Assembly: GCA_045537295.1 (NCBI GenBank)
Contig: JAZSPG010000042.1
Coordinates: 1-64,000, forward strand
Length of the DNA: 64,000 bases
Direction of reading: 5' to 3'
Source: Scatosoma sp045537295
GTDB taxonomy: Bacteria; Bacillota; Clostridia; Christensenellales; Borkfalkiaceae
Part shown: piece by piece, positions 46,681 through 55,207 of the stretch
Layout of the letters: every line of letters begins with the position of its first letter
How positions within the stretch are numbered: position 1 is the first letter of the stretch
Position numbers and translations under genes: made by a program
The notes under the pieces: model-generated
What the model saw: the letters and a program-made list of their open reading frames with translations, nothing else
Databases searched by the model: none
Told to the model about the DNA's origin: nothing

Positions 46681-47081
46681 CCCACGCCGCCGCGCTCTAC
46701 CAGTTTTTCAACGCCGCAATCGACGGATGGAGCGCGTATCCGGAAACGTCGGTCCCGTCCAAGGCCGCAGGATATAGTGAGGACGCCGCGTTTCCATATC
46801 TGACGTATAGCGCGGCATTCGACCCCGACGAAGCGCGGGAAGTATCCTTGCCCGTCAACCTGTGGGATAACACGCTTTCCGAAAAGCGTATGAACGACGC
46901 CGTTTTGCAGTTATCCCACGCAATCGGGCGCGGAGGCGTCCGGATTCCGTGTGACGGCGGCGCGATTTGGCTAAAGCGCGGAACCCCGTTTGCGCAAGCC
47001 TTACAGGATGAGGACCCGCGCATTAAGCGGCGCTATATTAACCTTACGGCGGAGTATCACTTGACCGCCGACAGCGATTAA
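46677..47081 (+). CDS. Tail completion / minor capsid-type protein
   Basis: 134 aa, overlapping the previous gene by 4 bp. AALYQFFNAAIDGWSAYPETSVP and FPYLTYSAAFDPDEAREVSLPVNLWDNTLSEKRM are typical of tail-completion proteins next to the tail-tube gene. It should cap the tail or join it to the head. Confidence 0.78.
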   Translation: MTHAAALYQFFNAAIDGWSAYPETSVPSKAAGYSEDAAFPYLTYSAAFDPDEAREVSLPVNLWDNTLSEKRMNDAVLQLSHAIGRGGVRIPCDGGAIWLKRGTPFAQALQDEDPRIKRRYINLTAEYHLTADSD

Positions 47082-47095
47082 AGGAGCGATTTACC

Positions 47096-47731
47096 ATGAT
47101 GAAGTTTACCCGCGTTCCGGCGAACGCGTTCAAGGAACTTGTTTTCAACGCGGGCGTGATTCTTTCCGAATTTAACCCCGCGACGGGAGAAATCAGCGTC
47201 GCCAACATCATTTGCGCGACAACGGGCGGCATGACGTTTTCCAGTACGCCGACGGACGTTGATTTCGGCGAGGATGTGGACAACGTCCCGAACAACACTA
47301 AGCAGTTGAAGCGCCGTCAGTCCTACGACCCGACCCTTAGCGGAACGGCGGTTTCGATTACGCCCGCGCTCGCTAAAAGTCTTGTGGGCGGCGCCGTTAT
47401 CGACACCGAGAACGCCGCGCACATTGTCCCGCAGTCCGAGCTTACGGAGGCGGATTTCGAGGACATTTGGTTTGTTGCGGACTACAGCGACAAAAACACG
47501 GGCGATAACGCAGGCTTTGTGGCCATCCATATTATGAATGCGCTCAATACCGCAGGATTCCAACTCGTTACTGGAAAGGACGCAAAGGGGCAGTTTGCCT
47601 TCGAATATCACGGGCATTACGATTTGGAGGATATTGACACGGTGCCTTTTGAGATTTACGTACAGGCTGGGTCCGCCGAGAGCGGCGGCGATGACGGCGG
47701 CGATGACGGCGGCGATACGCCGACGCCTTGA
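47096..47731 (+). CDS. Major tail (tube) protein
   Basis: 211 aa (AAAGGAGCG upstream). Beta-rich, with FNAGVILSEFNPATGEI, CATTGGMTFSSTPTDVDFGEDVDNVP and FAFEYHGHYDLEDIDTVPFEIYVQ; C-terminal (GGDD)n acidic tail. Next genes are the tail chaperones and tape measure. A paralogue with added domains lies at 53867. Confidence 0.9.
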   Translation: MMKFTRVPANAFKELVFNAGVILSEFNPATGEISVANIICATTGGMTFSSTPTDVDFGEDVDNVPNNTKQLKRRQSYDPTLSGTAVSITPALAKSLVGGAVIDTENAAHIVPQSELTEADFEDIWFVADYSDKNTGDNAGFVAIHIMNALNTAGFQLVTGKDAKGQFAFEYHGHYDLEDIDTVPFEIYVQAGSAESGGDDGGDDGGDTPTP

Positions 47732-47751
47732 CGGGATAGGAGGATTACCGG

Positions 47752-48108
47752 ATGAAACTTACGGATTTTAAGAACGATGACGCTATCCGCGTCATTGCGG
47801 ACCTGTTGCCTTACGTCTCCAAAATCGCTCAAAACAACAGTGTGAAAGAGACGGCGGAAGGCGGCTCCGTGATTGATTTCGCGTCGGTTATTATGCGAGA
47901 GAACCCTTCTGACGTAAAGGCGATGTTGGCGATTTTGGACGGTCAAAAGCCGTCCGAGTACCACTGCAACGCCGCGACCGTAATCCGCGACGTTGTGACC
48001 ATGATTTCCGACCCCGCGCTCCTTGACCTTTTTGGATTGCCGACGCGGACATTGATGGAGAAATCTTCTGGCTCTGCGTCGGCGAATACCGAGGTCCCCG
48101 AAACGTAA
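47752..48108 (+). CDS. Tail assembly chaperone, G form
   Basis: 118 aa (TAGGAGGAT upstream). Helical (DDAIRVIADLLPYVSKIAQN). Normal product of the two-frame chaperone locus between tail-tube and tape-measure genes; helps tape-measure folding and tail-tube polymerisation. Confidence 0.85.
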   Translation: MKLTDFKNDDAIRVIADLLPYVSKIAQNNSVKETAEGGSVIDFASVIMRENPSDVKAMLAILDGQKPSEYHCNAATVIRDVVTMISDPALLDLFGLPTRTLMEKSSGSASANTEVPET

Positions 48109-48356
48109 GCGCGTTTTTAGGTTACTGTAGGGCGCGGATTATCCGCGAGCGAAAAGAGTTTACTTATCGCGCCTATCTGACGGACGCGCTCATGATTATT
48201 TCTGATAATACGCGCCGTTTCGCGGGCGGGAAAGCGCTGGCGAAACGTTACGCGGATATTGCCGCGCCGCGCCGGAAGGATACCCGCACGGGAGACGAAA
48301 TCGCCGTAAGCGTGATTAAAAAGCTACAAAAAGCCGGAATCACGATAACGAACTAA
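48097..48356 (+). CDS. Tail assembly chaperone, T extension by -1 frameshift
   Basis: A second frame (-1) is open from 48027 to TAA 48356 and has no start of its own at a good site. Its translation (RNVSAFLGYCRARIIREREF, then RRFAGGKALAKRYADIAAP) is typical of T domains. The frames can join at GTC-CCC-GAA (CCCC at 48096-48099), where a proline tRNA can slip back one base, 9 nt before the G stop codon. A slip after GAG-AAA (48058-48063) is another option. Result: a G-T fusion of about 200 aa, as in lambda. Confidence 0.8.
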
Positions 48357-48373
48357 GAAAGGAGGCGGGTCCG

Positions 48374-51300
48374 ATTAATCTTTTTGAATTATTTGCTGTG
48401 ATTCAGCTCGATAACAGTCAATTTATGAACGGGTTGAACGCCGCCTCCAGCGCGGCGCAAAGCGTCGGCGGGAAAATCGGTAGCGCAATGAAAACTATTG
48501 CCACCGTCGGCGGCGCCGCCCTGACCGCCGCTTCCGGCGCTGTGGTTGCGTTCGGCAAATCCGCTATTGACGAGGGACGCGCCTTTGACGCGTCCATGGC
48601 GCAAGTCGCCGCGACCATGGGCAAAACGGTTGACGAAATCAGCAATTTGCGCGATTTTGCCCGTGAAATGGGCGCGAAAACCGCTTTTTCCGCGACGGAA
48701 GCCGCCGACGCGCTCAATTATATGGCGCTCGCCGGATACGACGCGGAAACGTCAATGCGAATGCTCCCAAACGTGCTGAATTTAGCGGCGGCTGGCGGTA
48801 TGGAGTTAGCGGCGGCGTCCGACATGGTAACGGATAGCCAATCCGCGCTCGGGTTATCGTTAGAGCAAACGGAAGCCCTTGTTGATAAAATGGCGAAAGC
48901 CTCCTCTAAATCGAATACAAGCGTATCGCAATTAGGGGACGCTATTTTAACCGTCGGCGGGACCGCGAAAGCAATGAAGGGCGGAACGACGGAACTTGCG
49001 CAGGTCTTAGGCATAATCGCCGACAACGGCGTAAAAGGCGCCGAAGGCGGTACGGCGTTGCGTAATATTATCTTATCGTTGACCGCGCCGACCGATAACG
49101 CCGCAAAAACCTTGAAAAATTTAGGCGTCAGCGCTTTGGATAGTTCCGGCAATATGCGTTCCATGAAAGACATTTTCGCGGACCTGAACAACGCAATGTC
49201 CGGAATGTCCGAAGGCAAGAAAACCGCAGTCCTAAGCGAAATTTTCAATAAAGTTGACCTGAAATCGGTCAACGCCCTCATGGGTACGAATATTGAACGC
49301 TGGGATGAGCTTTCCGCCGCTATCGACGATTGCGCCGGAGCCGCGCAACAAATGGCGGAGACGCAACTTGATAATCTGGAGGGGGACCTTAAAATTTTTG
49401 GGTCCGCGCTTTCGGAAGCGAAGCTGACGCTCTCCGACCAGCTTATGCCCGCTATGCGGGAGTTTGTGCAGTTTGGGACGCAAGGCATAACCGCCGTAAC
49501 GGACGCATTTAAGCGTGAAGATACGGTACGCGGATTGTCGGACGCAATCCGCGACGCCGAAGGCAATCTGCTATCCGCCGGACAGGTTGCGGGCGTGTTG
49601 TCGGAAACTCTATATTCCATGTCAGAAAGTGACCGACAAATCGCCGTCCGTGAAATTTTTGGCACGGATGATATGGAGTACGTTAACTCTTTATTGTCCG
49701 AAACTGGCGAAGGTTATGACGAACTAATCGGTTACGTCTCCAATATTGACGCGGTAGCGGAATCAACTAATGGATGGTCCGCCGCTATGCAAGCCCTTGG
49801 CCCGACGATTACCGACGCTATCAGTATGGTAATGGAGGGACTTCCGCAGGTTATCGAAATCGGCGGACAGTTACTCGGTGCCGTCGTGACCGGAATCATT
49901 GATAATCTCCCTATCCTCGCGGAAGGCGCGGTACAAGTCGCAACGTCGTTTGGCGAGTACCTTATCGAAGCCGCGCCGAATATCGCCGAAAAGGGCGTGG
50001 AACTAATCAATTTTATCGGCGACGGGCTTTTAACAGGCATTCCCGCGCTGACGGAAAAAGCCGCTGAAATCGCTCCCGCGCTTGCGCAAGGTCTTGCGGA
50101 AGGCATTCCCGCCGCCGCCGGAAGCGTCGCGGAAGCAGTAAATTCTCTCGCTACGCTTATCGGCGAAAACGCGCCGTTCCTGATTGATTCCGGCTTGCAG
50201 TTGCTGGAGGGGCTTGCTACAGGCATTGCGGAAGGCGCCCCAAAACTCATGGAATCCGCGACAACTATTGTCACGGTCCTTATGGAGACGCTTTCCGACC
50301 CTAACGCGTTAGGAGGCATAACGGAATCCGGCATGGCGATTATTGAGGGGCTTGTGACGGGCATTTTGGATAACCTTCCGCGCCTCGCGGATTCAGCTTC
50401 TCAAATGATACGCAATTTCGGGGAGTATTTGCGGGATAACCTTCCGCAAATCGCGGAACGCGGGTTAGAACTACTGGAATCCCTGTCCGGCTCGTTGCGG
50501 GAGAACGCCGGAAAACTGATTGACGCCGGATTGGATATGCTCCTAAACCTCGCGCAAGGGTTCGCGGACAGCATTCCCGCGCTAATAGAGCACGTCCCGA
50601 CGATTATTTCCAATATCGCGGGCGTTATCAATGATAACGCGCCGAAAATCCTTGCGACGGGCGTTAAAATTATCATTACGATTGCAAAAGGTATCGTGCA
50701 AGCGATTCCGACGTTAATTGCGAACTTCCCGAAAATCCTGAAAGCTATTGTCGACGTGTGGACCGCTTTTAACTGGTTGAATCTCGGCAAAAATGCGGTG
50801 GAATTTATCAAAAACGGAATTAATACGCTGAAAACGAAAATTCCGGAGGCGTTGAAAAATATCGCAAACACCGCGAAAGAGTGGTTCAAGAATGTCGACT
50901 GGCCCGCCGTCGGTAAAAGCGTTTTGGATTTTATCAAAAGCGGAATCAATGCGTTAAGAACTACCGTTCCGGAGACGCTAAAAAACATTGCGCATACCGC
51001 TATGGAGTGGTTTAAGAGCGTCGATTGGCACGGCCTCGGAAAGACGGTCCTTGACCTTATCAAAAAAGGGATTAACACTCTCAAAGAAGTTATCCCTAAC
51101 GCATTGCGTGATATTGCAAATGCGGCGAAGGATAAGTTCACAAGTATCGATTGGTTGCAAGTTGGCAAAGACCTTTTGCACGGAATTTGGAACGGCATTG
51201 TCTCCGTGAAAGATTGGGTGCTTGGTAAAGTCGGCGGTTTGGTTAGTGATATTATGGCGCGTTTTACGGGTCCGAGCGGATTTGATGAGCATTCGCCGTC

Positions 51301-52669
51301 CAAATGGGCGAAGCGCGTTGGCGAATACGTCTCAATCGGGCTTGCTAACGGCATTGAGGGCAAAGCGTCGGAAGTCACGGACGCCGCAGAAAAAATGGCG
51401 TCCGATACCTATACCGCCCTGTCGAAATGGGCGGATAAAACCGCAAAGCGGGAATCCCTCGCGCTGGCGGAGCAACTCGAAATGTGGAAGGCTATCCAAA
51501 GCCAATTTGACGAGGAATCGGACCAATGGTGGGACGCCCGCGACAAGGTCCTTGACATTGAATCCAAAATCGCAAGCGAGCGGGCGCAGTCAATTAAGAA
51601 TCAGTACAATGACTTGATTCGCTCCGTGGAGTACAACGTTAAGCGGTTCGGATGGTCCACGCGGACGCAGTTATCTATGTATACGGAAATCCGTGACCAA
51701 TTCGAGCGTAATTCGGAAGAATGGCTTGACGCCGACGATAAAGTGTTTGACGCCCGTCAAAAACTGGCTAAAGAGGAAGAGGACGCGCTGAAATCGCGGG
51801 CGGACGCGTGGAAGAATTACGCCGCCGACGTGCAAAAGGCGACGGAATCTGTAAATGAACTGGAAGCGAATTACCAGAAAGAGCTTGCGAAACGCGCAGG
51901 GGAAATCGCTAACTCGTACAAGTTATTCGCGGAAGTCCCGACGCCGAAAGAAATCAACGGACGCGATTTGCTGAATAACTTGCAAAATCAAGTCAAAAGC
52001 ATTGGCCGATTTTACGCGAACATTGAAAAACTTGCGGAACGCGGCGTAAATGAGGCCCTTGTCGCCGAAATTCGCGCAATGGGCGTCGGCGCGTCCGACG
52101 AATTGAACGCGTTGCTGTCGCTCTCCGATAGGCAGTTATCGCAATACGCCGCGCTCTACGAGGAAAAGCAAAGCCTCGCAAACAGTATCGCTCTTGACGA
52201 ACTGTCCGAACTGCGCGTGGAGACCGACAACAAAATCATGGAATCCTTGCAAAGTATCGGGGATTTGTACGACGAATACGCGCCGACAATCGGCGCCTCT
52301 CTCGGGGAAGGATTGGCGGAGGGAATCCGCAACGGGATGAAAGAGGCTGTCGACGCGGCGGAAGCGTTGGCGAACGCCGTGCAAATCAAGCTGGATGCCC
52401 TCGGCGCGAACGGCTTGCAAATCGCGTGGGATTCCGCGTCCGCGCCCGCGTTCTCCGGCGATTTCGCGCCCTCTTACGATTACGCCTCCGCGACGCGGAC
52501 CATGGAGGAATCTTACGGTTACGATAACCGCGCCGCTTACGGACGTTCCGCGCCGATTGAGGTCAATATCGCAAATTCCGTCGCCTTTGACGGGCGGAAA
52601 TTCGCGTTCAACATGAACAGCGCGACCGCATATGAAGCCAATCGGCGCGGCGGTCGGCTTATAGATTAG
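48374..52669 (+). CDS. Tape measure protein with ATT start
   Basis: 1431 aa if started at ATT 48374, 8 nt after AAAGGAGG. The resulting N-terminus (M)NLFELFAVIQLDNSQFMNGL is the conserved tape-measure start, whereas GTG 48398 would cut it and has no binding site. Domains: TP901-type minor tail motifs (AATMGKTVDEISNLRDFAREMG, LNYMALAGYDAE), long helical middle with repeats around GIPALTEKAAEIAPALAQGL, a set of near-repeats (WFKNVDWPAVGKSVLDFIK three times at about 820-915), SPSKWAKRVGEYVSIGLANGI, then coiled coils. It sets tail length and helps DNA ejection. Confidence 0.92.
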   Translation: MNLFELFAVIQLDNSQFMNGLNAASSAAQSVGGKIGSAMKTIATVGGAALTAASGAVVAFGKSAIDEGRAFDASMAQVAATMGKTVDEISNLRDFAREMGAKTAFSATEAADALNYMALAGYDAETSMRMLPNVLNLAAAGGMELAAASDMVTDSQSALGLSLEQTEALVDKMAKASSKSNTSVSQLGDAILTVGGTAKAMKGGTTELAQVLGIIADNGVKGAEGGTALRNIILSLTAPTDNAAKTLKNLGVSALDSSGNMRSMKDIFADLNNAMSGMSEGKKTAVLSEIFNKVDLKSVNALMGTNIERWDELSAAIDDCAGAAQQMAETQLDNLEGDLKIFGSALSEAKLTLSDQLMPAMREFVQFGTQGITAVTDAFKREDTVRGLSDAIRDAEGNLLSAGQVAGVLSETLYSMSESDRQIAVREIFGTDDMEYVNSLLSETGEGYDELIGYVSNIDAVAESTNGWSAAMQALGPTITDAISMVMEGLPQVIEIGGQLLGAVVTGIIDNLPILAEGAVQVATSFGEYLIEAAPNIAEKGVELINFIGDGLLTGIPALTEKAAEIAPALAQGLAEGIPAAAGSVAEAVNSLATLIGENAPFLIDSGLQLLEGLATGIAEGAPKLMESATTIVTVLMETLSDPNALGGITESGMAIIEGLVTGILDNLPRLADSASQMIRNFGEYLRDNLPQIAERGLELLESLSGSLRENAGKLIDAGLDMLLNLAQGFADSIPALIEHVPTIISNIAGVINDNAPKILATGVKIIITIAKGIVQAIPTLIANFPKILKAIVDVWTAFNWLNLGKNAVEFIKNGINTLKTKIPEALKNIANTAKEWFKNVDWPAVGKSVLDFIKSGINALRTTVPETLKNIAHTAMEWFKSVDWHGLGKTVLDLIKKGINTLKEVIPNALRDIANAAKDKFTSIDWLQVGKDLLHGIWNGIVSVKDWVLGKVGGLVSDIMARFTGPSGFDEHSPSKWAKRVGEYVSIGLANGIEGKASEVTDAAEKMASDTYTALSKWADKTAKRESLALAEQLEMWKAIQSQFDEESDQWWDARDKVLDIESKIASERAQSIKNQYNDLIRSVEYNVKRFGWSTRTQLSMYTEIRDQFERNSEEWLDADDKVFDARQKLAKEEEDALKSRADAWKNYAADVQKATESVNELEANYQKELAKRAGEIANSYKLFAEVPTPKEINGRDLLNNLQNQVKSIGRFYANIEKLAERGVNEALVAEIRAMGVGASDELNALLSLSDRQLSQYAALYEEKQSLANSIALDELSELRVETDNKIMESLQSIGDLYDEYAPTIGASLGEGLAEGIRNGMKEAVDAAEALANAVQIKLDALGANGLQIAWDSASAPAFSGDFAPSYDYASATRTMEESYGYDNRAAYGRSAPIEVNIANSVAFDGRKFAFNMNSATAYEANRRGGRLID

Positions 52670-52682
52670 GAGGCGCATTGTC

Positions 52683-53870
52683 ATGAATCCCGATTACCTT
52701 GCGCCCGTCATTAACGACTATGATTGCGCGGGCCTCGTCAACCGCCATTCGTTTTCATGCGAACCGTTTGAAATTGAGGGCGATAACGGCGGGACCTTGC
52801 TTGACGGCTCTACTATCAAAGATATTCTTGCCGTCAAGCGCCGCTTTTCTTGGACGCTCAACACAATCAACGCCGAACGATACGCCGCGTTTAATGACGC
52901 GCTGGAGGACGGCGAGTTTTTAAACCGCGTTAGCGCAATCGTTTTTGATTCGCTCCGTAATCGCTATTGCGTCGGCGATTTTTATATAACGCGCCCGGCG
53001 TTCCAACTGTCGCTTATCGTCAATGGGGTTACGCGGTCAAGGGCGGGTCCCGCGCTTATTTTGGAGCAACAAGGCGCGTTATCATGGTTTATCGTTACCC
53101 CGCCCGATACGCTCTCTTATGAGGTCGGAGACGCATTCGATACGACCGGATTTTCCGTAACGTTAAGCGACGGAAACGGCAATGATACCGACATTACGTC
53201 GGAATGTACGCTGTCCGTAAGCGACGGTGCGGAGCTTGCGCAAAGCGGCGAAATCTCCGTATCCGTGACGTATCATAATAGGCCTGTCGGCGCGTTTGCG
53301 TTATCCGTCAGCGTGGCGGAGGTTATCGCAAACGGCGATTGGTGGACGCTGTATCGTAGCGGCAGATTAGTTATTTCTTGCATTGGAGATATGCCTGAAA
53401 GCGAATGGAGGAACTACAAGAATATTATCACACGGGTTGTTATACGCGACGGTGCGTCATCTATCAAGAACTCGGCTTTTTATAATTGCACCAAGCTAAC
53501 AAGCGTAACAATTCCTAACAGCGTGACTTCTATCGAAGCCGCAGTTTTCTTTGGATGTTCTAACCTTGCAAGCGTAACAATTCCTAACAGCGTAACTTCT
53601 ATCGGAAGTAGCGCTTTTCAAGGTTGTTCTAACTTTGCAAGCATAATAATCCCCAATAGCATAACCAAAATTGAAGGGAACTCTTTCTACTCTTGCTCTA
53701 ACCTTGCAAGCGTAACCATTCCTGACAGCGTGATTTCTATCGAATATGAGGCCTTTTTGTATACTGCGCTTACGTCCGTTACGATAAGCCGTAACTGTAC
53801 GCTTGGAACAAACGCATTTCCCGATAACTGCGTTATCAATTACTATGAGGATGAGGAGGCGGCGCCGTGA
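52683..53870 (+). CDS. Distal tail protein with Ig-like and BspA-type LRR domains
   Basis: 395 aa (TTAGGAGGCG upstream). Residues 1-125 fit distal-tail (Dit) N-domains (RHSFSCEPFEIEGDNGGTLL, VKRRFSWTLNTINAERYAAF). Residues about 135-220 are an Ig-like domain (LSYEVGDAFDTTGFSVTLSD). Residues 250-385 carry BspA-type leucine-rich repeats of about 23 residues (LTSVTIPNSVTSIEAAVFFGC). The same Ig and repeat end (YYEDEEA) occurs in the next gene. Such repeats are host-surface adhesins in bacteria. Confidence 0.85.
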   Translation: MNPDYLAPVINDYDCAGLVNRHSFSCEPFEIEGDNGGTLLDGSTIKDILAVKRRFSWTLNTINAERYAAFNDALEDGEFLNRVSAIVFDSLRNRYCVGDFYITRPAFQLSLIVNGVTRSRAGPALILEQQGALSWFIVTPPDTLSYEVGDAFDTTGFSVTLSDGNGNDTDITSECTLSVSDGAELAQSGEISVSVTYHNRPVGAFALSVSVAEVIANGDWWTLYRSGRLVISCIGDMPESEWRNYKNIITRVVIRDGASSIKNSAFYNCTKLTSVTIPNSVTSIEAAVFFGCSNLASVTIPNSVTSIGSSAFQGCSNFASIIIPNSITKIEGNSFYSCSNLASVTIPDSVISIEYEAFLYTALTSVTISRNCTLGTNAFPDNCVINYYEDEEAAP

Positions 53871-55207
53871 AATACACAAGGGTTCAACCCGATTTTTTCA
53901 AAAAAATCGTATTAAATGCAGGCGTCCTTCTTAACGGCGCGGCGTTTAATCCCGATACAGGGGAGTACGATACTAAGGATATTATCGCCTCTACTATGGG
54001 CGGCTTGACGTTTAACGCGAATCCTACGTACATTGATTTCGGCGCGGATATTAACGGAATGTCGCCGGATTCCGAACAATTAAAGCGCGTTATCTCTTAC
54101 GCTCCGTCGCTGTCCGGGACTTTTGCCAACGTTTCCGCGCCCGCCGCAAAGACGCTCCTCGGCGCCGCTGACGCCGGTCCCGCGCATATCATCCCACGCG
54201 GTAGCCTGTCAAACGCCGATTTTGCGGACCTTTGGCTTGTCGGCGACTACTCCGACAAAAACAAAGGTCCGACCGCCGGATATTTCGCAATCCTGTTAAA
54301 AAACGCGCTCAATTCCGACGGCTTGCAGTTGCAATCCAACAAAAACGGAAAAGGGACGCTCGGCTTTACGTTTGGCGGGCATTACGATTTCGATAACCTT
54401 GATGACGCGCCATTTGAGCTGTACGCGCAACAGAGCATTCTCAATCTGGTTACTACAGTTATCCCTCCCGCTAAGTTATCCTACGAGTTCGGCGACGCCT
54501 TCGATACGACCGGATTCGCCGTCACGCTCGACAACGGAGACGGCAATCTTACCGATATTACGGCGGAGTGCTCGCTTTCCGTAAGCGACGGCGATTTGCT
54601 TTTGACGGCAAGCGATAATTTAACGGTAGCCGTAATCTATCGTAAGACGCAAATCGGCGATTTTACGGTATCCGTCAGCGGGCTTGGAGAGCCGATTGCA
54701 AGTCAACGGTTCCATTATCCGAATTATCTTGGAAAATGGACTTTGTACGCGAACGGTTATATGTATGTCGACTACGACGGCGCCTTGCCAAACTATTACG
54801 ACGAAAGTCCCGAGTATCCTCCCGCCAGCGGAATAACTTTTCCGTCATGGAGAGCCTATGCGCAACAAATCCGGACCGTCCAATTTAGCCCGCGAATTAC
54901 TCGCGTCGGGAACTATGCCTGCAACGAATACAGATTTAACATGCAAATCGGCGGGTATAACCCTTATGCGGAGTTGAGCGCAGTTTATTTTCCGACTGGG
55001 TTACTCTCTATCGGCGAAGGCGCATTTTTAAATACGAGCCTTAAGCATGTCACAATCCCAGCAAGCGTAAGGACCATTTCAAGATACGCTTTTTACGGAA
55101 CTGCGATTAGGGAGGTGACAGTAAGCCGTAATTGTACTGTCAACTATTACGCGTTCCCGTCGAATTGCACTATCTCTTATTACGAAGATGAGGAGGCGGG
55201 AATGTGA
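53867..55207 (+). CDS. Second tail-tube-like protein with Ig-like and LRR domains
   Basis: 446 aa, GTGA overlap with the previous gene. Residues 1-195 are a paralogue of the tail protein at 47096 (YTRVQPDFFKKIVLNAGVLL; AHIIPRGSLSNADFADLWLVGDYSDKN). Residues about 205-285 are an Ig-like domain (LSYEFGDAFDTTGFAVTL). The rest has LRR-type repeats (LKHVTIPASVRTISRYAFYG). Probably decorates the tail tip or tube with binding domains. Confidence 0.82.
   Translation: MKYTRVQPDFFKKIVLNAGVLLNGAAFNPDTGEYDTKDIIASTMGGLTFNANPTYIDFGADINGMSPDSEQLKRVISYAPSLSGTFANVSAPAAKTLLGAADAGPAHIIPRGSLSNADFADLWLVGDYSDKNKGPTAGYFAILLKNALNSDGLQLQSNKNGKGTLGFTFGGHYDFDNLDDAPFELYAQQSILNLVTTVIPPAKLSYEFGDAFDTTGFAVTLDNGDGNLTDITAECSLSVSDGDLLLTASDNLTVAVIYRKTQIGDFTVSVSGLGEPIASQRFHYPNYLGKWTLYANGYMYVDYDGALPNYYDESPEYPPASGITFPSWRAYAQQIRTVQFSPRITRVGNYACNEYRFNMQIGGYNPYAELSAVYFPTGLLSIGEGAFLNTSLKHVTIPASVRTISRYAFYGTAIREVTVSRNCTVNYYAFPSNCTISYYEDEEAGM

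Noticed and set aside
48398..48400. GTG as start of the tape-measure gene
   Set aside because: No binding site before it, and it removes the conserved N-terminus that ATT 48374 restores.
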